DNA from: Luzula sylvatica
Lineage: Eukaryota; Streptophyta; Magnoliopsida; Poales; Juncaceae
Assembly (NCBI GenBank): GCA_946800325.1
Contig: OX326956.1
Span: 10,395,167 to 10,459,166, forward strand
Direction of reading: 5' to 3'
Length of the DNA: 64,000 bases
Under the pieces are notes generated by a model. That model saw only the letters and a program-made list of their open reading frames with translations, was not told the origin of the DNA and ran no database searches. Below are positions 25,358-39,565 of the stretch, piece after piece (the first letter of the stretch is position 1; every line of letters starts with the position of its first letter). The position numbers and the translations under genes are program-made.

Positions 25358-28300
25358 TAAGGTGTTTTTTGAAGACTCCTGCTTTTAAATTTTTAAGAAT
25401 TTTTTGAAAAATTTGAAAAATTTGTGTGTTAGTCTTCAATTACGGAGTATTTCGAGCACGACATGAAAATTGAATATTTTGCTTATGTTACACTTAAATT
25501 TTAACAATTTTCGTAAAAAACTTTTGTTGCATTTTTTGAAGGTGTTAGACTTCAGTTTTTGCGTTTTTATGAAACTTTTGAAAAAATTGAAATTTGTGTG
25601 TGTTTGAGTTCAATTACGGAGTATTTTGAGTACGATATGAAAATTATTTAATTTGCTTGTGTTACACTTCAATTTTAAATTTTTGTACAAAATATCATAA
25701 TTGAATTTTTGAAGGTGTTGGACTTTTGGTTTTGCATTTTTACGAAATTTTTGAAATTATTGAAATTTTTGTGTGTTAGTCTTCAATTATGAAGTATTTC
25801 GAGTACGACAGGAAAATTGAGTATTTTGCTTGTGTTACACTTCCATTTTAACATTTTTAAAAAATATATGTTAATTGAATTTTTTTATGGTGTTAGACTT
25901 CAGTTTTTGCATTTTTAAGAAAGTTTTGAAAAAATTTAAAGTTGTGTGTGTTAGTTTTCAATTACGGTGTATTTTGAGTACGACATGAAAATTAAGTATT
26001 TTCCTTGTGTTACACTTCAATTTTAACATTTTTTTTTAAATATCTTAATTGAATTTTTTGAAGGTGTTAGACTTCAGTTTTTGCATTTTTAAGAAAGTTT
26101 TGAAAAATTGAAATTGTGTGTGTTGGTCTTCAATTATGGATTATTTTGAGTACGACGTCAAAATTGAGTATTTTTCTTGTTTGACACTTCAAATTTTAAC
26201 ATTTTTTAAAAAAATATCTTAATTGAATTTTTTTGAAGGTGTTAGACTTCAGTTTTTGCATTTTTATCAAATTTTTGAAAAAATTGAAATTTGTGTGTGT
26301 TAGTCTTCAATTACGGAGTATTTTGAGTACGGCACGAAAATTGAGTATTTTGCTTGTGTTACACTTCAATTTTAACATTTTTTAAAAAAATATCTTAATT
26401 GAATTTTTTTGAAGGTGTTAAACTTCAGTTTTTGCATTTTTAAGAAAGTTTTAAAAAAATTGAAATTTGTCTGTGTTTGACTTCAATTACGGAGTATTTT
26501 GAGTACGACATGAAATTTGGATATTTTGTTTGTGTACACTTCAATTTTAACATTTTTTTTAAAAATGTCTTCATTGAATTTTTTTGAAGGTGTTAGACTT
26601 GAGTTTTTGCATTTTTAAGAATGTTTTGAAAAAATTGATATTTGTGTGTGTTAGTCTTCAATTACGCAGTATTTTGAGTACGACATGAAAATTGAGTATT
26701 TTTCTTGTGTTATAACTCAATTTTAACATTTTTAAAAAAAATATCGTAATAGAATTTTCTGATGGCGCTAGACTTTTGTTTTGCATTTTTATGAAATTTT
26801 GAAAAAATTGAAATTTGTGTGTGTTAGTCTTCAATTACGGAGTATTTTATGTACGACATGAAAATTGAGTATTTTGCATGTGTTACAATTAAATTTTAAC
26901 ATTTTTTTAAAAAAATTCTTAATTGATGTTTTTGATGGGTGTTAGACTTCAGTTTTTTGCATTTTTAAGAAAGTTTTGAAAAAATTGAAATTTGTGTGTG
27001 TTAGACTTCAATTACGGAGTATTTTGAGTACGACATGAAATTATGTAATTTGCTTGTGTTACACTTCAATTTAAATTTTTGTACAAAATATCATAATTGA
27101 ATTTTTGAATGTGTTAGACTTCTGGTTTTGCATTTTTAAGAAATTTTTGAAATTATTGAAATTTTTGTGTGTTAGTCTTCAATTACGGAGTATTTTGAGT
27201 ACGACATGAAAATTGAGTATTTTGCTTGTGTTACACTTCATTTTTAACATTTAAAAAAAAAATATCTTAATTGAATTTTTTGATGGTGTTTGACTTCAGT
27301 TTTTGCATTTTTAAGAAAGGTTTGAAAAAATTTAAACTTGTGTGTGTTAGTTTTCAATTACGGAGTATTTGAAGTACGACATGAAAATTAAGTATTTTCC
27401 TTGTGTTACACTTCAATTTTGACATTTTTTTTTTAAATATCTTAATTGAATTTTTTGAAGGTGTTAGACTTAAGTTTTTTCATTTTTAAGAAAGTTTTGA
27501 AAAAATGAAATTTGTGAGTGTTAGACTTCAATTGCGGAGTATTTTGAGTACGACATGAAATTTTGGTATTTCGCTTGAGTTACACTTCGATTTTAACATT
27601 TTTTTAAAAAATATGACTTGAGTTTTAGCATTTTTAATAAAGTTTTGAAAAAATTGAAATTTGTGTGTGTTAGTGTTCAATTACGGAGAATTTTAAGTAC
27701 GACATGAAAATTGAATATTTTTCTTGTGTTATAATTCAATTTTAACATTTTTTAAAAAATATCGTAATTGAATTTGTTTATGGCGCTAGACATTTATTTT
27801 GCCTTTATAAAAAATTTTGAACAAAATTGAAATTTGTGTGGGTTAGTCTTCAATTACGGAGTATTTTGAGTACGAAATGAATATTGAGTATTTTGCTTGT
27901 GTTATTCTTTAATTTTAAAAAAATCTATAAAAAAATAATAATTGAATTTTTTGAAGGTGTTAGACTTCAGTTTTTGCATTTTTAAGAAAGTTTTGAAAAA
28001 ATTGAAGTTTGTGTGTGTTAGTCTTCAATTACGGAGTATTTTCAGTACGACATGAAAATTGAGTATTTTTCTTGTGTTATAACACAATTTTAACATTTTT
28101 TTAAAAAATATCATAATTGAATTTTCTGATGGCGCTAGACTTTTGATTTGCATTTTTATGAAATTTTGAAAAAATTGAAAATTGTGTGTGTTAGTCTTCA
28201 ATTACGGAGTATTTTAAGTACGACATGAAAATTGAGTATTTTGCATGTGTTACACATAAAATTGTAACATGTTTTAAAAAAGTATCTTAATTGAAAGTTT

Positions 28301-31300
28301 TTGAAGGCGGTTAGACTTCAGTTTTTGCATTTTTAGAAAGTTTTGAAAAAATTGAAATTTGTGTGTCTCAAACTTCAATTACGGAGTATTTTGAGTACGA
28401 CATGAAAATTATGTAATTTGCTTGTCTTACACTTCAATTTTAGAAAAATTTACAAAATATCATAATTGAATTTTTTTGAAGGTGTTAGACTTCTATTTTT
28501 TGCATTTTTAAGAAATTTTTGAAAAAATTGAAATTTGTATGTGTTAGTCTTCAATTACGGAGTATTTTGAGTACGACATGAAAATTGAATATTTTGCTTG
28601 TGTTACACTTCAATTTTAACATTTTAAAAAAAATATATCTTAATTGAATTTTTCGAAGGTGTTAGACTTCAGTTTTTGCATTTTTAAGAAAGTTTTGAAA
28701 AAAATGAAACTTGTGTGTGTTAGTTTTCAATTACGGAGTATTTTTAGTACATCATGAAAATTAAGTATTTTGCTTGTGTTAAGTTTCAATTTTGACATTT
28801 TTTATAAAAAAATCATCATTGACGTTTTTTAAGCTGTAAGGCTTCTGTTTTTGAAATTTTAAGAAATACTTGAAAAAATTGAAATTTGTGTGGGTTAGTA
28901 TTCAATTACGTAGTACTTTGAGTACGAAATGAAAATTGAGTATTTTGCTTGCATTATACTTCAATTTTAACATTTTTTTTAAACAAATCATAATTTAATT
29001 ATTTGAAGGTGTTAGACTTCAGTTTTTGCATTTTTAAGAGAGTTTTGAAAAAATTGAAATTTGTGTGTGTTAGACTTCAATTACGGGGTATTTTGAGTAC
29101 GACATCAAATTTGGGAATTTTTCTTGTGTTACACTTCAATTTCAACATTTTTTTAAAAAATATCTTAATTGAATTTTTTGAAGGTGTTAGACTTGAGTTT
29201 TTGCATATTTAAGAAAGTATTGAAAAAATTGAAATTTGTGTGTGTTAGTCTTCAATTACGGAGTATTTTGGGTACGGCATGAAAATTACGTAATTTGGTT
29301 GTGTTACACTTCAATTTTAACATTTTTTACAAAATATCATAATTGAATTTTTTGATGGTGTCAGACTTATATTTTTGCATTTATATGAAATTTTTGAAAA
29401 AATTGAAATTTGTGTGTGTTAGTCTTCAATTACGGAGTATTTTGAGTACGACATGAAAATTGAGTGTTTTTCTTGTGTTATAACTCAATTTTACCATTTT
29501 TTTAAAAAAAAGATCGTAATTGAATTTTTTGATGGCGCTAGACTCTTGTTTTGCATTTTTAAGAAATTTTGAATAAAAATTGAAATTTGGTTGTGTTAGT
29601 CTTCAATTACGGAGTATTTTGAGTACGACTTGAAAATTGAGTATTTTGCTTGTGTTACACTTCAATTTTTAAAAAAAAAATTTAAAAATGTCTTAATTGA
29701 ATTTTTTGAAGGTGAGACTTGAGTTTTTGCATTTTTAAGAATGTATTGAAAAAATTGAAATTTGTGTGTGTTAGACTTCTATTACGGAGTATTTTGATTA
29801 CGTCAAGAAAATTGAGTATTTTTCTTGTGTTACACTTCAATTTTAACATTTTTTTAAAAAATATCATAATTGAATTTTTTGAAGGTGTTAGACTTATGTT
29901 ATTGCATTTTTAAGAAATTTTTGAAAAAATTAAAATTTGTGTGTGTTAGTCTTCAAATTACGAAGTATTTGGAGTACGACATGGGAGTATTTTTCTTGTG
30001 TTACACTTAAATTTTAACTATTTTTATAAAAATATCATAATTGAATTTTTTGAAGATGTTTCTGTATTTGCATATTTAATAAATATTTTAAAAAAATTAA
30101 ATTTGAATGTGTTGGTCTTCAATTATTAAGTATTTTTAGTACGACATGAAAATTTACTATTTTCCTTGTTTTACACTTCAAATTTTAACATTTTTTTAAA
30201 AAATATCTTAATTTAATATTTTGAAGGTGTTGGACTTCAGTTTTTGCATTTTGAAGAAAGTTTTGAAAAAAATTAAATTTGTGTGTGTTTGTCTTCAATT
30301 ATGGAGTATTTTGAGTACGACATGAAAATTGAGTATTTTGCTTGTGTTATACATCAATTTTAACAATTTTTTATAAAAAAAATCATAATTGAATTTTTTG
30401 AAGGGGACTTCAGTTTTTGAATTTTTGAGAAAGTTTTGAAAAAAATAAAATTTGTGTGTGTTAGTCTTCTATTACGGAGTATTTTGAGTACGACATGAAA
30501 ATTGAGTATTTTGCGTGTGTTACACTTAAATTTTAACATTTTTTTAAAAAGTATCTTAATTGAAGTTTTTGAAGGTGTTAGACTTCAGTTTTTGCATTTT
30601 TAAGAAAGTTTTGAAAAAATTAAAATTTGTGTGTGTTAGACTTCAATTACGGACTATGTTGAGTACGGCATGAAAATTATGTAATTTGCTTGTGTTACAC
30701 TGCAATTTTAACATTTTTTACAAAATATCATAATTGAATTTTTTGAAGGTGCTAGACTTCTGTTTTTTAATTTTTAAGAAATTTTTGAAAAAATTGAAAT
30801 TTGTGTGTGTTAGTCTTCAATTACAAAGTATTTGGAGTACGACATGAGAGTATTTTTCTTGTGTTACTCTTAAATTTTAACAATTTTTATAAAAATATCT
30901 TAATGGAATTTTTTGAAGGTGTTGGACTTATGTATTTGCATTGTTAATAAATATTTGAAAAAAATGAAATTTGTGTGTGTTGGTCTTCAATTATGAAGTA
31001 TTTTGAGTATGACATGAAAATTGAGTATTTTGATTGTTCTACACTTCAAATTATAACATTTTTAAAAAAAAAATCTTAATTGAATATTTTGAAGGTGTCG
31101 GACATCAGTTTTTGCATTTTGAAGAAAGTTTTGAAAAAAATAAATTTTGTGTGTGTTAGTCTTCAATTACGGAGTATTTTGAGTACGACATGAAAATTGA
31201 GTATTTTCTTGTGTTATAATTCAATTTTAACACTAATATAAAAAATATCGTAATTGAATTATTTTACGGGGGTAGACTTTTGTTTTGCATTTTTAAGATA

Positions 31301-34300
31301 TTTTGAAAAAAATTGAAATTTGTGTGTGTTAGTCTTCAATTATGGAGTATTTTGAGTATGACATGAAAATTATGTAATTTGTTTGTGCTACACTTCAATT
31401 TTAAATTTTTTTTACAAAATGTCATAATAGAATTTTTTTGAAGGTGTTAGACTTTAGTTTTTGAAAAAATTGAAATTTGTGTGGGTTGGTCTTCAATTAC
31501 GGAGTATTTTTTGTGTCCAAAATAAAAATTGAGTATTTTGCTTGTGTTATCCTTCAATTTTTTAAAAAATTATAAAAAAATCATAATTGAATTTTTTGAA
31601 GGTGTTAGACTTCAGTTTTTGCATTTTTAAGAAAGTATTGAAAAAATTGAAATTTGTGTGTTATACTTCAATTACGGAGTATTTTAAGTACGACACAAAA
31701 TTTGCGTATTTTGCTTGTGTTACACTTCAATTTTGACATTTCTTTTAAAAATATTTTGATTGAATTTTTTGAAGGTGTTAGACTTGAGTTTTTGCATTTT
31801 TAAGAAAGTTTGGAAAAAATTAAAATTTGTGTGTGTTAGTTTTCAATTACGGAGTATTTTGAGTACGAAATAAAAATTGAGTATTTTCCTTGTGTTATAC
31901 TTCAATTTTAACATTTTTAAAAAAAAAAATCACAATTGAATTTTTTGAAGGTCTTAGACTTCAGTTTTTATATTTTTTAAGAAAGCATTGAAAAAATTGA
32001 AATTTGTGTGTGTTAGACTTCAATTACGGAGTATTTTGAGTACGACATGAAATTTGGGTATTTTGCTTGTGTTATACTTCAATATTAACATTTTTAAAAA
32101 AAATATCTTAATTGAATTTTTTGAAGGTGTTAGAATGGAGATTTTTCATTTTTAAGAAAGTTTTGAAAGAATTGAAATTTGTGTGTGTTAGTCTTCAATT
32201 ACGGAGTATTTTGAGTACGACATGAAAATTGAGTATTTTTCTTGTGTGATAATTCAATTTCAACATTTTTAAAAAAAAGATCGTAATTGAATGTTTTGAT
32301 GGCGCTAGACTTTTGTTTGGCATTTATAAGAAATTTTGAAAAAAAAATTGAAAATTGGGTGTGTTAGTCTTCAATTACTAACTATTTGAGCACGACATGA
32401 AAATTGAGTATTTTGCATGTGTTACACTTAAATTTTAACATTTTTTTAGAAAGTATCTTCATTGAAGTTTTTGAAGGTGTTAGGCTTCAGTTTTTGCATT
32501 TTTAAGAAATTTTTGAAACAATTGAAACTTGTGTGTGTTAGTTTGCAATTACGGAGTATTTTGAGTACGGCATGAAAATTAAGCATTTTGCTTGTGTTAA
32601 GTTTCAATTTTGACATTTTTTATAAAAAAATCATAATTGAATTTTTTTAAGGTGTAAGACTTCTATTTTTGAAATTTTAAGAAAAAATTGAAAACAAAAT
32701 GAAATTTGTGTTTGTTAGTCTTCAATTACGGAGTATTTTGAGAACGTGTTAGTCCTCTGTTTTTGAAATTTTATGAATTTTTTAAAAAAAATTGATGTGT
32801 GGGTTAGTCTTCAATTACGGAGTATTTTGAGTACGAAATGAAAATTGAGTATTTTTCTTGTGTGATACTTCAATTTTGAAGGTGTTAGACTTCAGTTTTT
32901 ACATTTTTAAGAAAGTTTTGAAAAAATTGTTGTTTGTGCATGTTATACTTCAATTACGGAGTATTTTGAGTACGACATGATATTTGGGTATTATGATTGT
33001 GTTAAACTTCAATGTTAACATTTTTTTTAAATATCTTATTTTGATTTTTTGAAGGTGTTAGGCTTGAGTTTTTGCATTTTTAAGAAAGTTTTGAAAAAAT
33101 TGAAATTTGTGTGTGTTAGTCTTCAATTACGGAGTATTTAGAGTACGACATTAAAATTGAGTATTTTTCTTGTGTTATAATTCAATTTTGACATTTTTTA
33201 AAAAATATCGTAATTGAATTTTTTGATGGCGCAAGACTTTTGTTTTGCAGTTTTTAGAAATTTGTGTGTGTTAGTCTTCAGATACGGAGTATTTTGAGTA
33301 CGATATGAAAATTAAGTATTTTATATGTGTTACACTTAAATTTTATCATTTTTTTGAAAAGTATCTTAATTGAAATTTTTCAAGGTGTTAGACTTCAGTT
33401 TTTGCATTTTTAAGAAAGTTTTGAAACTATTGAAATTTGTGTGTGTTCGACTTCAATTACGGAGTATTTTGAGTACGACTTGAGATTATTTTTTTGTTGT
33501 GTTACCCTTAAATTTCAACAATTCTTATAAAAATATCTTAGTTGAGTTTTTTGAAGGTGTTAGACTTCTGTATTCGCATTTTTAAGAAATATTTGAAAAA
33601 ATTGAATTTGTGTGAGTTGGTCTTCTATTATGGAGTATTTTCAGTATGACTTGTGATTATTTTTTGTTGTGTTACCCTTAAATTTTAACAATTTTTATAA
33701 AAATATTTTAATTGAGTTTTTTGAAGGTGTTAGACTTATGTATTTGCATTTTTAAGAAATATTTGAAAAAATTAAAATTTGTGTGAGTTGGTCTTCAATT
33801 ATGGAGTATTTTGAGTACCACATGAAAATTGAGTATATTGCTTGTTTTACACTTCAAATTTTAACATTTTTTTAAAAAATATTTTAATTGAATTTTTTGA
33901 AGGTGTTAGACTTCTGTTGTTGCATTTTTAAGAAAGGTTTGAAAAAATTAAAATTTGTGTGTGTTAGTCTTCAAATACGGAGTATTTTGAGTACGACATG
34001 AAAATTGAGTATTTTCCTTGTGTTACACTTCAATTTTAACATTTTTTTAAAAAATATCTTCAATGAATTTTTTGAAGGTAGACTTCAGTTTTTGCATTTT
34101 CAAGAAACCTTTGACAAAATTAAAATTTGTGTGTGTTAGTCTTCAATTACGGAGTATTTTGAGTACGACATGAAAATTGAGTATTTTTCTTGTGTTACAC
34201 TTCAATTTTAACATTTTCTACAAAAATATCTTAATTCAATTTTTTGAAGGTGTTAGACTTCAGTTTTTGCATTTTTAAGAAAGTTTCGAAAAAATTGAAC

Positions 34301-36630
34301 TTCTGTTTGTTAGTTTTCAATTACGGAGTATATTATTGTATGACATGAAAATTGAATATTTTACTAGTGTTACATTTAAATTTTAACTTTTTTTATAAAA
34401 AAAAAACATAATTAGATTTTTTGAAGGTGTTAGACTTCTGTTTTGGCATTTTTAAGAAATTTATGTGTGTTAGTCTTCAATTACGGAGTACTTTGAGTAC
34501 GACATGGCAGTATTTTGATTGTGTTACACATAAATTTTAATAATTTTTATAAAAATATCTTAATTCAATTTATTGAAGGTGTTATACTTCTGTATTTGCA
34601 TTTTTGATAAATATTTGAAAAAAATGAAATTTGTGTGTGTTGGTCTTCAATTATGGAGTATTTTAGAGTACGACATGAAAATTGAATATTTTGCTTGTTT
34701 TACACTTCAAATGTTAACATTTTTTAAAAAATATCTTCACTTAATTTTTTGAAGGTGTTAGACTTCAGTTTTTGCCTTTTTAAGAAAGTTTTAAAAAATA
34801 AAAAATTTGTGTGTGTTAGTCTTCAATTACGGGGTATTTTGAGTACAACATGAAAATTGAGTATTTTGCTTGTGTTACACTTCAATTTTAAAATTTTTTA
34901 AAAATATATCTTAATTAAATTGAGGTGTTAGACTTCGGTTTTTACTTTTTTAAGAAAGTTTTGAAAAAATTGAAACTTGTGTGTGTTAATTTTCAATTAC
35001 GGAGTATTTTGAGTACGACATTAAAATTGAGTATTTTGCTTGTGTTACGTTTCAATTTTAGCATTTTTTAAGAAAAAATAGTAATTGAATTTTTTGAATG
35101 TGTTAGTCCTCTGTTTTTGAAATTTTATGAATTTTTTAAAAAAATTGAAATTTGTGTGGGTTAGTCTTCAATTACGGAGTATTTTGAGTACGAAATGAAA
35201 ATTGAATATTTTTCTTGTGTGATACTTCAATTTTAACACTTTTTTAAAAAAATCATCATTAAATTTTTTGAAGGTGTTAGACTTCAGTTTTTACATTTTT
35301 AAGAAAGTTTTGAAAAAATTGATATTTGTGCGTGTTAGACTTCAATTACGGAGTATTTCGAGTACGACATGAAATTTGGGTATTTTGCTTGTGTTAAACT
35401 TCAATGTTAACATTTTTTTTTTAAATATCTTAATTTAATTTTTTGAAGGTGTTAGACTTGAGTTTTTGCATTTTTAAGAAAGTTCTGAAAAAATTGAAAT
35501 TTGTGTGTGTTAGTCTTCAATTACGGAGTATTTAGAGTACGACATGAAAATTGAGATTTTTTCTTGTGTTATAAGTCAATTTTAACATTTTTTAAAAAAT
35601 ATCCTAATTGAATTTGTCGATGGCGCTAGACTTTTGTTTTGCAGTTTTTAGAAATTTGTGTGTGTTAGTCTTCAAATAAGGAGTATTTTGAGTACGACAT
35701 GAAAATTAAGTATTTTGCATGTGTTACACATAAATTTTAACATTTTTTTAAAAAGTATCGTAATTGAAATTTTTGAAGGTTTTAGACTTTAGTTTTTGCA
35801 TTTTTAAGAAAGTTTTGGAAAAATCGAAATTTGTGTGTGTTCGACTTCAATTACGGAGTATTTTGAGTACGACATGAAAATTATGTCATTTGCTTGTGTT
35901 ACACGTCAATTTTAAAAAATTTTACCAAATATCATAATTGAATTTTTTGAAGGTGTTAGACTTCTGTTTTCGGAATTTTAAAAAAAATTTGAAAAAACAG
36001 AAATTTGTGTGGATTAGTCTTCAATTACGGAGTATTTTTTGTAGGAAATGAAAATTGAGTATTTTGCTTGTGTTATACTTCAATTTTAACATTTTTTATA
36101 AAAAAATCATAATTCAATTTTTTTCAAGGTGTTAGACTTCAGATTTTTAATTTTTGAGAATCTTTTGAAAAAAATAAAATTTTTGTGTGTTAGTCTCCAA
36201 TTACTGAGTATTTTGAGTGAGACATGTAAATTGAGTATTTTCCTTGTGTTACGCATCAATTTTAATATTTTTTATAAACAAAGTCATAATTGAATTTTTT
36301 TGATGGTGTTAGACTTCTGTTATTGCAATTTTAAGAGATTTTTGAAAAAATATCTTTAAATTTCAAAAACAGAAGTCTCTTAAAATTTGTGTGTGTTAGT
36401 TTTCTATTGCTGAGTATTTTGAGTACGTCAAGAAAATTGAATATTTGTTTGTGTTACACTTCAATTTTAACATTTTTTAAAAAATATCATATTTGAATTT
36501 TTTTTTTTTTTTAAGGTGTTAGACTTTTGTTTTTGCATTTTTAAGAATTTTTTGAAAAAATTATAATTTGTGTGTTATTCTTCAGTTACGGAGTATTTTG
36601 AGTACGTCATGAAAATTGAGTATTTTGTTT
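25358..36630 (-). repeat. Satellite family A array, reverse polarity, 11 kb
   Basis: Polarity flips near 25,358, where a forward TAACACCATCACAAATTTTAA meets a reverse GGTGTTTTTTGAAGACTCC. The array then runs in reverse for 11.3 kb. A marker variant (GATGGCGCTAGAC in place of GAAGGTGTTAGAC) recurs near 26,762, 27,780, 28,130, 29,532, 32,297, 33,225 and 35,619, so a loose higher-order pattern is present. Small internal rearrangements occur, for example a short forward-oriented scrap at about 36,350-36,380. Confidence 0.95.
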
Positions 36631-38560
36631 TACTCAAAAGACTCCAAAATGGAAGACTAACACATGCGAATTTCTATTCTTTTTGATAAAAAAAAATGTG
36701 AAACAAATGCCAAAAGTGAAGTTTAGCACCATCAAAAATGTCAATTATCATATTTTTCCTATAAATTCCAAAATTCGTGTCTAAAACGAATAAAATACTT
36801 AATTTTCATGCTTTGCTCAAAAAAACTCCAAAATGAAAGACTAACACATGCGGATTTCTGTTTTTTTGTTAAAAAAGGTCAAAATAAAAATGCAAAAAGT
36901 GAAAGTCCAACACCTTCAAAAATATCAATTATTATTTTTTTCAAATAAAAGTCAAAATTGATGTCTTAAATGAAACAAATACTTCATTTTCATGTTTTAC
37001 TCAGAAAACTCCAAAATCTAAGACTAACATACGATAATTTATATTCTTTATGTTTAAAAAACTACGAAAATAATGCAAAAAGTGAAGTCTAACACCTTCA
37101 AAAATATTAATTATATATTTTTTCCTAAATTCCAGAATTCATGTATAAAACGTACAAAACACTTAATTTTCATGTTTTCCTCATAAAACTTCCAAAATAA
37201 AAGACTAACACACTCGAATTTCTATTTTTTTTGTTCAAACTATTTGAAAAAGTGTAAAAAGTGAAGTCTAACACCTTCAAAAATATTAATTATAATATTT
37301 TTCGAATAAATATCAAACATGATGTCTAAAATGAAAAAAATACTCAATTTCCATATTTTACACAAAAAAAAACTCCAAAATCGAAGACTAACACATGCAA
37401 AATTTTATTCTATTTGCTTATAAAAGATGAAAAGAATGACAAAAGTGAAGCCTAACACCTTAAAAAGTTTCAATTATCATTTTTTTCTAATAAATTTCCA
37501 AATTCATGTCTAAAACGAACAAAATATTTAATTTTCATGTTTTCCTCAAAAAATTTCAAAATGAAAGACTAACACAAGCGAATTTCTATTTTTTTGTTCA
37601 AACAATTTCGAAAAGTGAAGTCTAAGACCTTCAAATATATCAATTATCATTTTTTTCAAATAAATTTCAAATTTGATGCCGAAAATAAACAAAATTCTTC
37701 ATTTTCATGTTTTCCTAACAAAAATCCAAAAGGAAAGACTAACACATTAGAATTTATATTCTTTTTGTTTAAAAAAGGTGAAAAGAATGTCAAAAGTGAA
37801 GTCTAACTCCTTCAAAAATGCCAATAATCATATTTTTCTAATAAATTTCGAAATTCATGTCTAAAACGAACAAAATATTTAATTTTCATGTTTTCCTACA
37901 AAAACTCCAAAATTTAAGACTAAGACATGCGAATTTGTATTTCCTTTTGTTCAAACAATTGAAAAAAAAGAAAAAAGTGAAGTCTAATTACCTTCAAAAA
38001 TATCAATAATCATTTTTTTTCAAATAAATGTCAAAATTGATGTCTGAAACAAAACAAATACTTAATTTTCATGTTTTACTCAAAAAACTCCAAAATCGAA
38101 GACTAACACATGCGAATTTATATTCTTTTTGTTTAAAAAAGTTAAAAAGAATGCCAAAAGTGAAGTATAACATCTTTCGAAATATCAATTATCATTTTTC
38201 TAATAAATTCTAAAATTCATGTATAAAACGAACAAAATGCTTAATTTTCATGGTTTCCTCAAAAAAAAACTCAAAAATGAAAGACTCGCATGCGAATTTC
38301 TATTATTTTGGTTAAAACAATTTGAAAAAATTTAAAAAGTGAAATCTAACACCGGCAAAAATATTAATTATCATAATTTTCTAATAAATGTCAAAATTGA
38401 TGTCTAAAATGAACAAAATACTCAATTTTCATCTTTTACTCAAAAATGTCCAAAATCGAAGACTAACACATGCAAATTTTTATTTTTATTTTTTTTTAAA
38501 GTACAAAAAATGTTAAAAATGAAGTCACCTTCAAAAATATCGATTATCATATTTTTCTTG
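36631..38560 (+). repeat. Satellite subfamily B array, forward polarity
   Basis: About eleven monomers of ~180 bp. The repeated core TTAATTTTCATGTTTT lies near 36,810, 36,991, 37,171, 37,351 and 37,531. They are clearly related to family A (same GAAGTCTAACACCTTCAAAAA and GACTAACACA blocks) but consistently differ, e.g. ACACATGCGAATTTCT for ACACACACAAATTTCA and GTCTAAAACGAACAAAATA for GTGTAACACAAGAAAAATA. The three-block structure is kept. The junction with reverse family A falls in the CATGAAAATTGAGTATTTT part of the monomer. Confidence 0.93.
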
Positions 38561-38967
38561 TTAGACTTCACTTTGGGCTGAATATGTCCATGTAATTATG
38601 TAAATATGAACTCTTAGCATGTAAGATAACTATCATGCTTTATATATTGTTAGAACTTAATTAGAATACATTTTTAAAAAATTATAAAAAAAAAATCTAT
38701 TATATTCTTTTTCTTTTTTACTTATAAAATTGAGAGAATCATCATATCTTCACACGTGCCTCCAATGATTTTATATTATTTAAACAAAAAATTTACAAAT
38801 ATACTCATGTTTAGTATTGGTATGTACACTTGCTCCTCACATAGGCGATCCTAGTCGAAGTGTGTCTGAGAGCATATATTTTACTCTTTATTAAAGTTGG
38901 TTTAATAAAAAAAAAAAGACAGGACATGTATAAATAGACTCGAGCATTACGTTTGTTCATATGATTG
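38561..38967. other. AT-rich spacer beyond the satellite edge
   Basis: The satellite breaks off at TTGTTAGACTTCACTTT (~38,575), a short reverse scrap. The rest is AT-rich DNA with homopolymer runs and no coding, RNA or clear repeat signal, apart from GCTCCTCACATAGG near 38,831. That sequence resembles the CTCCTCAC target site of the adjacent transposon. Confidence 0.5.
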
Positions 38968-38975
38968 CTCCTCAC

Positions 38976-39565
38976 CTATGTTACGCGGATGCTTCAAAAA
39001 TACAGAAGTATCTTCAAGATACGAATATCGGATACAGATACCGGTACGATACGGCTCAGATACGGTTCGGATACGTAGGGACTACATCACGTGACGTATC
39101 TGATTTATTTTTAATAAATTCGGACACGCAGGGGATGCGGCAGCATACCGCATGATACGTCAGGATACAGCAAACGACAAGATACATCAACGACTGTGAT
39201 ACGTTCACGATACGACTGGGATATTTCATTTAAAATAATTTGGCACATTATATATTTTGGTCCGTATTATTTTACTATAAATTATATATGATACTCATAG
39301 GATACTTCTAAATTTATTCTAGGATACTTCTATAATAAATTTTGGATACATTTATGATATTTGTATTGATAGGTTGATTTTGTTTATTGTCATGATATTT
39401 AAATTAAAAATATTATTAATTTATTTTTTATTTATTATTTATATACAATATAAATATATTAATTAATAACTATATAGTTGTATCTGTATCCGTGATGTTT
39501 TGATAATTGTCGTATCGTCGTATCCGTATCGTATCAGATACAATATCCGTATCCGTGCAGCATAG
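38976..39565. mobile_element. GATAC-rich non-autonomous DNA transposon (MITE-like)
   Basis: The left end reads CTATGTTACGCGGATGC and the right end, reverse complemented, reads CTATGCTGCACGGATAC, so the termini are imperfect inverted repeats. Inside both ends lie dense GATACGGATACG-type motifs in opposite orientation. The element is flanked by CTCCTCAC (38,968-38,975) and CTCCTCGC (39,566-39,573), an 8-bp direct repeat with one mismatch. The ~590-bp interior is AT-rich without a transposase frame. An 8-bp duplication fits the hAT superfamily; a Mutator-type element (8-11 bp) is the alternative. Confidence 0.62.

Noticed and set aside
1..38560. CRISPR-like regular repeats
   Set aside because: Repeats are contiguous with no unique spacers, the monomer is 175 bp, and the DNA is plant nuclear.
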